Source: Actinomadura rifamycini DSM 43936
Lineage (GTDB): Bacteria > Actinomycetota > Actinomycetes > Streptosporangiales > Streptosporangiaceae
Assembly: GCF_000425065.1 (NCBI RefSeq)
Contig: NZ_AULB01000008.1
Span: 62,001 to 126,000, forward strand
Direction of reading: 5' to 3'
Length of the DNA: 64,000 nt
Shown here in pieces: positions 33,011 through 41,728 of the stretch. The translations under genes were made by a program, and so were the position numbers. The notes beneath the pieces were generated by a model that saw nothing but the letters and a program-made list of their open reading frames with translations, was not told where the DNA came from and searched no databases. Each line of letters opens with the position of its first letter. The stretch's first letter is position 1.

Positions 33011-34270
33011 ATGACCGCCACCGCACCCGAGACCGCCGCACCCGAGACCGCCGTCCCCGCCGGCTTCGACTTCAGCAGCCCCGACCTGATGGCCGAGCGC
33101 GTCCCGCTCGCCGAGTTCGCGGCGCTGCGCCGCACCGCCCGCCCGTGGTGGAACCCGCAGCCACGGGGCGCGACGGGCTTCGACGACGACGGCTTCTGGG
33201 TGGTCAGCAAGCACGCGCACATCAAGGAGATCTCGCGCGACCACGAGCTGTTCTCGGCCGCCCGGAACGGCTCGGTGATCCGGTTCAACGAGCGGTTCGC
33301 GCCCGAGGAGCTGGACGTCCAGCGCGAGAACCTGCTGCTGCACATGGACCCGCCGACGCACGCCAAGCTGCGCCGGATCGTCTCCCGGGGCTTCACCCCG
33401 CGCGTGATCAACGGGCTGCACGACGCCCTGCGGGACCGCGCGGAGCGGATCGTGGCGGACGCGCGGCGCCGCGGCGGCACCGGCGACTTCGTCACCGAGA
33501 TCGCCGCCGAGCTGCCGCTGCAGGCGATCGCCGAGCTGATGGGCGTCCCGCAGGAGGACCGGGGGCGGCTGTTCTCCTGGTCGAACCAGATGCTCGGCTA
33601 CGACGACCCCGAGTACGAGGGCGACCCGGCGTGCGCCGCCGCGGAGATCATCGGCTACTCGATGGAGCTGGCCGAGCAGCGCCGCGGCTGCCCCGCCCAC
33701 GACATCGTCACGAAGCTGGTCGAGGCGGACGTGGACGGCCGGGGCCTCACCGACGACGAGTTCGGCTACTTCATGATCCTGCTCGCGGTGGCCGGCAACG
33801 AGACGACCCGGAACGCGATCACGCACGGGATGATCGCGTTCTTCGACCACCCGGAGCAGTGGGAGCTGTACCGGGCCGAGCGCCCCGCGACGGCGGCGGA
33901 CGAGATCGTCCGGTGGGCGACGCCGGTGACGGCGTTCCAGCGCACGGCCGTCCGCGACACCGAGCTCGGCGGCGTGGAGATCAAGGCCGGGCAGCGCCTC
34001 GCCATGTACTACAGCTCGGCGAACTTCGACGAGGACGTCTTCGACGCCCCGGCCGCGTTCGACGTGCGCCGCTCCCCCAACCCGCACCTCGGGTTCGGCG
34101 GCACCGGCGCGCACTACTGCATCGGGGCGAACCTCGCGCGGCTGGAGATCGGGCTGATCTTCGACGCGATCGCCGACCGGATGCCGGACATCGCCCGGGC
34201 CGGCGAGCCGCGGCGGCTCCGCTCGGCCTGGCTGAACGGGATCAAGGAGCTGCCCGTCCGCTTCCGCTGA
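33011..34270 (+). CDS. cyp125: CYP125-like cytochrome P450 (steroid C26 monooxygenase type)
   Basis: 419 residues from ATG 33011 with AAGGAG 8 nt upstream. It matches mycobacterial CYP125 as I recall it along its length: PAGFDFSSPDLMAERVPLAE, RRIVSRGFTPRVI, LPLQAIAELMGVPQEDRGRL, AVAGNETTRNAITHGM (I-helix), EIVRWATPVTAFQRTA, haem loop FGGTGAHYCIGANLAR (Cys near 370) and SAWLNGIKELPV. CYP125 oxidises the C26 methyl of cholest-4-en-3-one. KstR-type boxes and a FadA5-like thiolase follow the same theme. A related branched-lipid substrate is possible. Confidence 0.88.
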   Translation: MTATAPETAAPETAVPAGFDFSSPDLMAERVPLAEFAALRRTARPWWNPQPRGATGFDDDGFWVVSKHAHIKEISRDHELFSAARNGSVIRFNERFAPEELDVQRENLLLHMDPPTHAKLRRIVSRGFTPRVINGLHDALRDRAERIVADARRRGGTGDFVTEIAAELPLQAIAELMGVPQEDRGRLFSWSNQMLGYDDPEYEGDPACAAAEIIGYSMELAEQRRGCPAHDIVTKLVEADVDGRGLTDDEFGYFMILLAVAGNETTRNAITHGMIAFFDHPEQWELYRAERPATAADEIVRWATPVTAFQRTAVRDTELGGVEIKAGQRLAMYYSSANFDEDVFDAPAAFDVRRSPNPHLGFGGTGAHYCIGANLARLEIGLIFDAIADRMPDIARAGEPRRLRSAWLNGIKELPVRFR

Positions 34271-34317
34271 CCCGTCGCGGCGATCTCACTCTCCGGGACC
34301 GCCCTTCCGACCCGAAC

Positions 34318-35526
<1,209 letters not shown>

Positions 35527-35632
35527 CCCCGGACGCGTCCGCACCCGGACCCCGTCCGGGCGCGGAGACAGTTGCACCGCCCGCGCCCGGCCCCGGGCGC
35601 GGGCGTCCCCAGGCGCGAAAGGCGGTCTGCCA

Positions 35633-36631
35633 TTGCAGCCGGAACCGGAGGACCTCGGCGGGGGCCTGTGGAGCGTTCCCGTGCCCATCCCGGGCAACCC
35701 GCTCGCGTACACGCTGGTGTACGCGCTGGACAGCCCGCGCGGCCCCGTCCTGATCGACGCCGGCTGGCAGCACGAGGACGCCTGGACGGCCCTGACGGGC
35801 GGCCTCGCGACCTTCGGCATCGACGCGGCCGACGTGCACGGGGTGGTGGTCACGCACTTCCACCCCGACCACGCGGGCCTCGCGGGCCGGGTGCGGGAGA
35901 CGTCCGGCGCGTGGATCGCGATGCACCGCGCGGACGCCGAGATCGTGCGGCTGTTCAACTCGGTCGACCGCGCCCAGCGCACCGGCATCGAGCACGACTC
36001 GATGAAGCGCGCCGGGGCGTCCGCGGCCGAGCTGGAGGGCTTCGCCGGCGGCGGCGGCGGCCGGGTCGACCCGCCCGCGATCCCCGACCGGGAGCTGTCC
36101 GACGGCGACCTGATCGACCTGCCGGGGCGCAAGCTCCGCGCGATCCACACCCCGGGCCACTCCCCCGGCCACATCTGCCTGCACCTGGAGGACGCGGACC
36201 GCATCTTCACCGGCGACCACGTCCTGCCGCGCATCACCCCGCACATCGGGCTGTACCCCTACGACATCCCGGACGTCGACCCGCTCGGCGCGTTCCTCGG
36301 CTCGCTCGCCCGCATCGGCGAGATGACCGTGGACGAGGTGTTGCCCGCCCACCAGTACCGGTTCGCCGACCTCCCCGCGCGCGTCCGCGAGATCGTCGAG
36401 CACCACGAGGAGCGGCTCGGCGAGGTGACCGCGCTGCTGTCGGCGGCCCCGACCGCCCTGTGGGACGTGGCGGCGGGCCTCACCTGGCGGCACCCGTGGA
36501 CCGAGATGCCCCTGGAGGCCCGCCGGATGGCGACCGGCGAGGCCGCCGCGCACCTGCGCACCCTGGAGAACCGCGGCCTCGTGCGCCGCCGGGACGTCGA
36601 CGGCGTCCTGAGCTTCACCTTGGCAGGCTGA
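35633..36631 (+). CDS. MBL-fold metallo-hydrolase
   Basis: 332 residues. Zinc motifs THFHPDHAG (HxHxDH), IHTPGHSPGHICLH, FTGDHVLPRITPHIG and LPAHQYRF are intact, with an extra C-terminal winged-helix-like part (ENRGLVRRRDVDGV) typical of the LACTB2/RNase-Z-like branch. It may hydrolyse a thioester or lactone intermediate. The only in-frame start near the conserved sequence is TTG 35633 (GAAAGG upstream). It follows the thiolase gene by 106 bp and may belong to the same pathway. Substrate unknown. Confidence 0.85.
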   Translation: MQPEPEDLGGGLWSVPVPIPGNPLAYTLVYALDSPRGPVLIDAGWQHEDAWTALTGGLATFGIDAADVHGVVVTHFHPDHAGLAGRVRETSGAWIAMHRADAEIVRLFNSVDRAQRTGIEHDSMKRAGASAAELEGFAGGGGGRVDPPAIPDRELSDGDLIDLPGRKLRAIHTPGHSPGHICLHLEDADRIFTGDHVLPRITPHIGLYPYDIPDVDPLGAFLGSLARIGEMTVDEVLPAHQYRFADLPARVREIVEHHEERLGEVTALLSAAPTALWDVAAGLTWRHPWTEMPLEARRMATGEAAAHLRTLENRGLVRRRDVDGVLSFTLAG

Positions 36632-36821
36632 TCCGGCGGCTCTCCAGCCACTCCTGGTCGGCCTCGGTCCACAGCATCGGCCCGAGGGTCTCCAGCTCCT
36701 CCGCCCACGCGGCGGCCGCCGCCGCGTGGGCGGCCGCGGCGCGCCTCCGCCGCACGCCCGTCCGCACGAGGTCGAACAGCGCGTACACGAGGACCCCGCA
36801 GACCAGGATCGCGACGACCAC
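36615..36821 (-). CDS. Small membrane protein, hypothetical
   Basis: 68 residues: an N-terminal helix (2-20, VVAILVCGVLVYALFDLV), a basic RRRR segment, an alanine-rich helix, and a polar tail ending ESRRISLPR. GTG 36821 is preceded by GGGGAGG. It overlaps the 3' end of the MBL gene by 17 bp in a tail-to-tail arrangement. Composition fits a genuine small single-pass protein, but no family is recognised. Confidence 0.55.
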   Translation of the reverse strand: MVVAILVCGVLVYALFDLVRTGVRRRRAAAAHAAAAAAWAEELETLGPMLWTEADQEWLESRRISLPR

Positions 36822-37055
36822 GGCGGGACCTCCCCTCAGGACGCCCGCGGACGGGCGGCCCGGCCCCGCATGATCCGGAGCGCGGGAACCGGCGACGGCA
36901 TCTCTGCTCAGGGGATCCCCGCTGGCACGCGCCCGAACCTTTCGTGATCATGTCCGCTCGTCCCGGCCGTCACCCGCGCGCCCCGGCGCCCCGGACGGCG
37001 TCGCGCGTTCCCGCGCGCGCGTCCGGGGCCGTCACCGCCGGGGCGGCGTCCCGGG

Positions 37056-38690
37056 TCAGTCCCCGCTCAGGTCGAGGCGCGGCCAGGGCGCCGCGTCCTT
37101 CTGGAGCTGACGGTCGTGGGTGGCGAGCACCACCGCCGCCGGGGTCGCGCCGAGGGCCTCGGTCAGCTCGTCCACGAGGGCGATCGACAGGTGGTTCGTC
37201 GGCTCGTCCAGCAGCAGGACGTGCGGGCGCGCGGCCAGCGCCATCGCGAGGTCGAGGCGGCGCTGCTGCCCCATGGACAGCTCGCGCATCGGCCGGCCCG
37301 CGTCCGCCGGCGGCAGCAGGCCGAGGTCGCCCAGCGCGACCGCCTCCCCCTCGGCGAGGACGCCCGTGCCGACGAGCCGCCCGACGCGCGCGGCGAACAC
37401 GTCGCGGGCGCGGCGGCCGCTCGCGCTCGGCGACTCCTGCGCGAGCAGCTCCACCCGCGCCTTGCGCGCCCGCCGCACCGACCCGGACGTCGGCTCGACG
37501 GTCCCGGCCAGCACCGCCAGGAGCGTCGACTTGCCCGCGCCGTTCGGCCCGGTCACGACCAGCCGCGAGCCCGACTCCAGCGCGACCGACGCCGCCCGGT
37601 GCAGCCGCCCGTCGACCCGGACGTCCGTCGCGGTGAGCAGCCGGGCGCCCGGCCGCGCCGGGAGGCCGGGCATCCGGAACCGCAGCGGCGGCACCGGCGC
37701 GGTCACCGCGTGCCGCTCCAGGTCGTCGCGGCGGCGGTGCACGGACCGGACGAGCGCGGGCGCCCGCGTCGCCCGCTGGTGCTTGCCCGTCCCCTTGTCG
37801 GGGCGCCACCCGGTGACGAGCCGGTTCTGCGCCTCCGACAGGTCGCGGGTGAGCCGCGCGTGCTCGGCCCGCTGCCGGTCGTACTCGTCCTCCCAGCGCC
37901 GCAGCTCCGCCTCGCGCCCCTCCCGGTACCCGGCGAAGCCGCCGCCGTACACGGCGGGCCGCCCGTCGCGGCTCGGGTCGAGGTCGAGGACGGTCGTGGC
38001 GACGTCGGACAGCAGCGCCCGGTCGTGGCTCACCACCGCCACGCCGCCGGGGTGGGCGCGCAGCCGCGCGGTGAGGAAGTCGAGCCCGGACGCGTCCAGG
38101 TGGTTCGTCGGCTCGTCCAGCAGCAGGAAGTCGTGCTCGGCGCCGAGGAGGCACGCGAGCCGGACCCGGTAGCGCTGCCCGACGGACAGCGCGGCGAGCG
38201 GGCGGGTCCGGTCGGTGACGGCGCCGAGGTGCTCCAGGGCGAGGTCGACGCGGCGGTCGGCGTCCCAGGCGTCGAGGGCCTCGGCCGCGTCGAGCGCGGC
38301 GGTGTAGGCGTCGTCGGCGCCGGGCCGCCCGTCGGTGAGCGCGGCGGTCGCGTCGTCGAGGGCGCGCAGCGCGGCGCGGGCGTCCGCGAGCTCGGCGTCG
38401 ACCGCGTCGCCGACCGTGGCGCCGTCCCCGGCGGGCATGGCCTGCTCGGCGATCCCGAGGGTGCCGACGCGCTGGACGGCGCCCTCGTCGGGCGTGAGGA
38501 CGCCCGCGAGGACGTGCAGCAGGGTCGTCTTGCCGCGGCCGTTCTCGCCGACGATCCCCCAGCGCGCGCCGGGCGAAACGGTCAGGGTGACGCCGTCGAG
38601 GACGGTGCGCCCGCCGCGGGCGACGCGGATCCCGTCGGCGACGAGCTGGGCGCGGGCGCGCGCGGGCAGGGTGATGGAGAGGGTGTTCAT
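37056..38690 (-). CDS. ABC-F family ATPase (ribosome-protection / translation factor type)
   Basis: 544 residues with two ATPase domains and no membrane segments: Walker [10 protein letters not shown] and GPNGAGKST, signatures [11 protein letters not shown] and [13 protein letters not shown], Walker [11 protein letters not shown] twice. The inter-domain linker (about 255-325) is long and basic, with [20 protein letters not shown], as in antibiotic-resistance ABC-F proteins that act on the ribosome. The 5' region has a 7-codon leader ORF and a hairpin that covers the ribosome-binding site, suggesting drug-responsive attenuation. Confidence 0.85.
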   Translation of the reverse strand: MNTLSITLPARARAQLVADGIRVARGGRTVLDGVTLTVSPGARWGIVGENGRGKTTLLHVLAGVLTPDEGAVQRVGTLGIAEQAMPAGDGATVGDAVDAELADARAALRALDDATAALTDGRPGADDAYTAALDAAEALDAWDADRRVDLALEHLGAVTDRTRPLAALSVGQRYRVRLACLLGAEHDFLLLDEPTNHLDASGLDFLTARLRAHPGGVAVVSHDRALLSDVATTVLDLDPSRDGRPAVYGGGFAGYREGREAELRRWEDEYDRQRAEHARLTRDLSEAQNRLVTGWRPDKGTGKHQRATRAPALVRSVHRRRDDLERHAVTAPVPPLRFRMPGLPARPGARLLTATDVRVDGRLHRAASVALESGSRLVVTGPNGAGKSTLLAVLAGTVEPTSGSVRRARKARVELLAQESPSASGRRARDVFAARVGRLVGTGVLAEGEAVALGDLGLLPPADAGRPMRELSMGQQRRLDLAMALAARPHVLLLDEPTNHLSIALVDELTEALGATPAAVVLATHDRQLQKDAAPWPRLDLSGD

Positions 38691-38694
38691 TCTT

Positions 38695-38708
38695 CCTCCG
38701 GACGGAGG
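38695..38708 (-). promoter_or_regulatory. Hairpin sequestering the ABC-F ribosome-binding site
   Basis: On the minus strand CCTCC-GTCC-GGAGG is followed by AAGA and the ATG, so the only good ribosome site (GGAGGA) is the 3' arm of the stem. Further upstream, GGCGCAC can pair with GTGCGCGCC and CACGTG with CACGTG, giving alternative folds. Confidence 0.55.
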
Positions 38709-38816
38709 CGCGCACGTGCGGACGGCACGTGGACGGTGCGCCTTCGAGCTGGCTGATGGCAGCGTCAGACCGCCCGCGGCTCGCGCTGCGCGAGGGACGG
38801 GCCGTCCGGAAGGGGA

Positions 38817-38840
38817 TCAGAGGAAGAACAAGCGTGGCAC
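38817..38840 (-). CDS. Putative leader peptide MPRLFFL for the ABC-F gene
   Basis: GTG CCA CGC TTG TTC TTC CTC TGA, 127 nt upstream of the ABC-F ATG on the same strand. No ribosome site precedes it, but a TACCGT (TAnnnT) -10-like hexamer ends a few bases upstream, so it could be read from a leaderless transcript. Short hydrophobic leaders are typical of ribosome-stalling control of ABC-F and erm genes. Supported by position only. Confidence 0.4.
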   Translation of the reverse strand: MPRLFFL

Positions 38841-38984
38841 GGGACCGACGGTACCAACCGCGCCCCGGGGCCCCGCAAACGATTTTCGGCCGGGCCGGAT
38901 CCCGCCGCCGTCCAAGATCGTCACAGTGCCGTACGCGGTGTCCGCCGAGGGGGGCTCGGCGGACCACGACGAGACGGAGGTGCG

Positions 38985-41648
38985 ATGGCGGAGCAGATCC
39001 CGGACGCGGAGGGGGCCGTGGCGCGGGAGCAGTGGGCGCTCGTCGAGCGCGTCGCGTCCGGCGACGTCGACGAGCGTCCGCTGACCGAACATCTGCGGCG
39101 GCTGGCGGACCACCCGGACCCGCGGACGGCGCACCGGTGGGCGCGCGAGGCACTGGGCGCGTTCTTCGACGCGGGCGCCGTCCCCGCCTACGCCATGCCC
39201 GACCTGGCACGCCTGGCGCGGGCGGCGGGCACCCGCCCGGACACCGAGCGGCGGTTCGTCGCCGAGCGGCTGCTGCGGGACGGGTTGCTGCCGCGGGCGC
39301 CCATCGGCATGTGGGCGGAACTGGGCGCCGCGCTGCGCGACCTCGCCCGGGACGACGAGGCGTTCGAGCTGCTGCTGGCGGCGCGTCCCGCTCCCGGCCC
39401 CGGCACCCCGCCGGACGTCCACGCCCGCACCGAGCACCTCTGGCGGCTGCTGGTCGGGAGGTCGGGAGCGGGACGGCTGCCGCGCGACTGGTACCGGGAC
39501 ATCGGACCGCTGCATCTGGACGACGCGATGGGGTTGGCGTACGACGCCGGCGCATGGGCGTTCCCTCCGCCCGATCCGCGCTTCGCCGTGGACGCCGACC
39601 CGGTCGCCTGCCGCGAGAACCCGCGCGCGCACCCGCTGTCCGGGACCGACGCGTTGTGGCCGTCCTTCAGTGCTGAGAGGGGCGACCTCCTGCGGCTCGC
39701 GGCGCGGCTCGGGGACCCGGAGAAGGAGCACGAGGCGCGTCGCGACCTGGACGCCTACATCCGCGCTATCGGCAGGGCCGCCAATATCGACTATCCCTCC
39801 GCGGTGCGGAAGATGATGAAGCACGGGCCGGTCCGCCGGGTTCTGGAGGAGCAGTTCGCGGAGTGGCGGGAGGAATGCGCGGCGGGCCGACTCGACGGCC
39901 TCGCGGAGGCGCTGCCCCGGCTGGCGCCGGTGGCCGAGGCCGTAGCGGTCTCCCGGCGGCTGCCGATGGACGCGGACGCCGCCGGGACCGGACTCGTCGA
40001 CGGCGTCGCCGCCGCCGACCCGGTGGACGCGGCGTGGCGGGCGCTGCGCGCCGGACTCCCCGAGGAGTTCCGTCCCCCGGAGGGCTGGGTCGAGGGGGCG
40101 AGCGCCGCCCTGCACGGCGACTTTCTCACGTTCACGTCCCGCATGCGCATCGCCGTGCACGGACCGGGCGGACCGGTGCACGAGGGAGAGCTGCCCTTCT
40201 TCCCGGGAAGCGCGAGGTGGTTCAGCGACTTCAGCAGGCTCGTCCCCTGGTTCGACGGCACGGACACCTTCCTGTCGTGTGTATTCAGGGGACGGCCGAC
40301 GACGCTCCGGGTGGCGGGCAACGACCGTGTCGAGATTCCCGCGGGCGAACGGCTGCCGTGGCCGCAGAGCGCGACGTCCGTCCCGGTCACGTTCCCCGGA
40401 GCCGCCGAACCCGTCCGGGTCGCGCTCGACCGGGGCGTTCTGGAGGTGCGCGCCGACGGCCGGACGGTCACGCGCCGGCGGGCGTTCACGGGCGTCCCGC
40501 CCGGCTTCTGGCCGCACCTGGCGCCCGCCGACCCGGACGGCTCGGCGGCACTGCGCCGGGTGGAGCGCGGTACCGTTCGCGACCTGGTCGGCGCGGCGCT
40601 GATCGGCGAGGGGGAGCTGGACGCGGAGCTCGCCCGGGTCCTGCCCGAGATCACCGACCCGGTGCTGCGCGACACCGTCCGGGCGATGCTGGCCGAAGCC
40701 GCCCGTCTCGTGCTCCTGGCGCTGCGGCTCTGCGACGCCCTCGGCCGGGAGCACCCCGCCGGGCTGCCCGGCCGGGTCCGAAGCGCGAGCGGGCTGCGGG
40801 CCGGCCGCCGCATCGACCAGGTCCCGGCCGTCCGGCGCCTCGCGGAGGTACTGGGCGAGGCCGCGGCGTCCGGTCCCGCGCCCGACGCCCCGGTGCCGCT
40901 CGACCGCGCCGTCCCGCCCATGCCGAACCGGCTGCTCTTCGGCACGCTGGGAGGCGAGGCGCTGCGGGCGTCCCGCCCGTGGTCGCCGGACTTCGCGCGC
41001 GCGCAGGCGCGCGACCTGCTGGGCGCGCTGGGCGACACGCCGTGGGGCGACGGCAGCGGCCGGTGGCGGCGGTTGCAGTTCCGGGCGATGCCCGAGCAGG
41101 CCGCGGACGACCGGGTCTGGCGAACCCCGGACGGGGCCATGCTGACCTACGGCTCGGAAGCGATCGAATACTCCCCCGACGCGGTCTTCCGCCGCACCTC
41201 TTTCGCCGGCTGGACGAACAAGTACGAGCCGCGCCCGCAGGGCTGGGGCGGCGCCGACCGCATCGCCCGGTTCCTGCGCCTGCTGGACGAGCGCGGCCCC
41301 GCCCCCTACGACGTGCGACAGATCCACCGCCTGGCCGACGCCACCGGGCTGCGCCTGCACACGGCGGCGTCCGCCGCGTACGGGTTCCCGTACACGGTCG
41401 GCCGCGAACGCGAGGCGGCGCTCCTCCCGGCCGAGGTCGCGGCGCTCTACCACGACCCGGAGACCGGCGAACTCGCCATACACGAGTCGTGGCAGCTCGA
41501 CGACGCGCTCCGCGAGGTCCTCATGCCGGACGACCCCGAGGACCTCTGGACCGGCGGCCTCGCCGTCGACAAGGCCGTCGAGTGGTGGGACCGCGAAGGC
41601 CGCCACCGGGACTGGCCGGGATCCGCCTACTGGGCGGCCAGGAAGTGA
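38985..41648 (+). CDS. Large hypothetical protein, tandem paralogue A
   Basis: 887 residues, soluble, no signal peptide or membrane helix, preceded by GGAGGTGCG. It is rich in Trp and Arg and has several blocks shared with the next gene: LLPRAPIGMW, VRRVLEEQFAEWREEC, PWFDGTDTFLS, ERLPWPQSATSVPVTFPGAA, GDTPWGDGSGRWRR, WTNKYEPRPQGWGG, RGPAPYDVRQIHRLADATGL and DALREVLMPDDPEDLW. I do not recognise a family or catalytic motif; the first third looks helical-repeat like. It is divergent from the ABC-F gene and followed by paralogue B. Function unknown. Confidence 0.8.
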   Translation: MAEQIPDAEGAVAREQWALVERVASGDVDERPLTEHLRRLADHPDPRTAHRWAREALGAFFDAGAVPAYAMPDLARLARAAGTRPDTERRFVAERLLRDGLLPRAPIGMWAELGAALRDLARDDEAFELLLAARPAPGPGTPPDVHARTEHLWRLLVGRSGAGRLPRDWYRDIGPLHLDDAMGLAYDAGAWAFPPPDPRFAVDADPVACRENPRAHPLSGTDALWPSFSAERGDLLRLAARLGDPEKEHEARRDLDAYIRAIGRAANIDYPSAVRKMMKHGPVRRVLEEQFAEWREECAAGRLDGLAEALPRLAPVAEAVAVSRRLPMDADAAGTGLVDGVAAADPVDAAWRALRAGLPEEFRPPEGWVEGASAALHGDFLTFTSRMRIAVHGPGGPVHEGELPFFPGSARWFSDFSRLVPWFDGTDTFLSCVFRGRPTTLRVAGNDRVEIPAGERLPWPQSATSVPVTFPGAAEPVRVALDRGVLEVRADGRTVTRRRAFTGVPPGFWPHLAPADPDGSAALRRVERGTVRDLVGAALIGEGELDAELARVLPEITDPVLRDTVRAMLAEAARLVLLALRLCDALGREHPAGLPGRVRSASGLRAGRRIDQVPAVRRLAEVLGEAAASGPAPDAPVPLDRAVPPMPNRLLFGTLGGEALRASRPWSPDFARAQARDLLGALGDTPWGDGSGRWRRLQFRAMPEQAADDRVWRTPDGAMLTYGSEAIEYSPDAVFRRTSFAGWTNKYEPRPQGWGGADRIARFLRLLDERGPAPYDVRQIHRLADATGLRLHTAASAAYGFPYTVGREREAALLPAEVAALYHDPETGELAIHESWQLDDALREVLMPDDPEDLWTGGLAVDKAVEWWDREGRHRDWPGSAYWAARK

Positions 41649-41728
41649 TGCCGCACCGTTCCCGGCCGTTGGGAGCCGCGCGGCGGGCCGGTCCGTCAGA
41701 CTCGGGAGAAATGATCAGGAGGGTGTGG

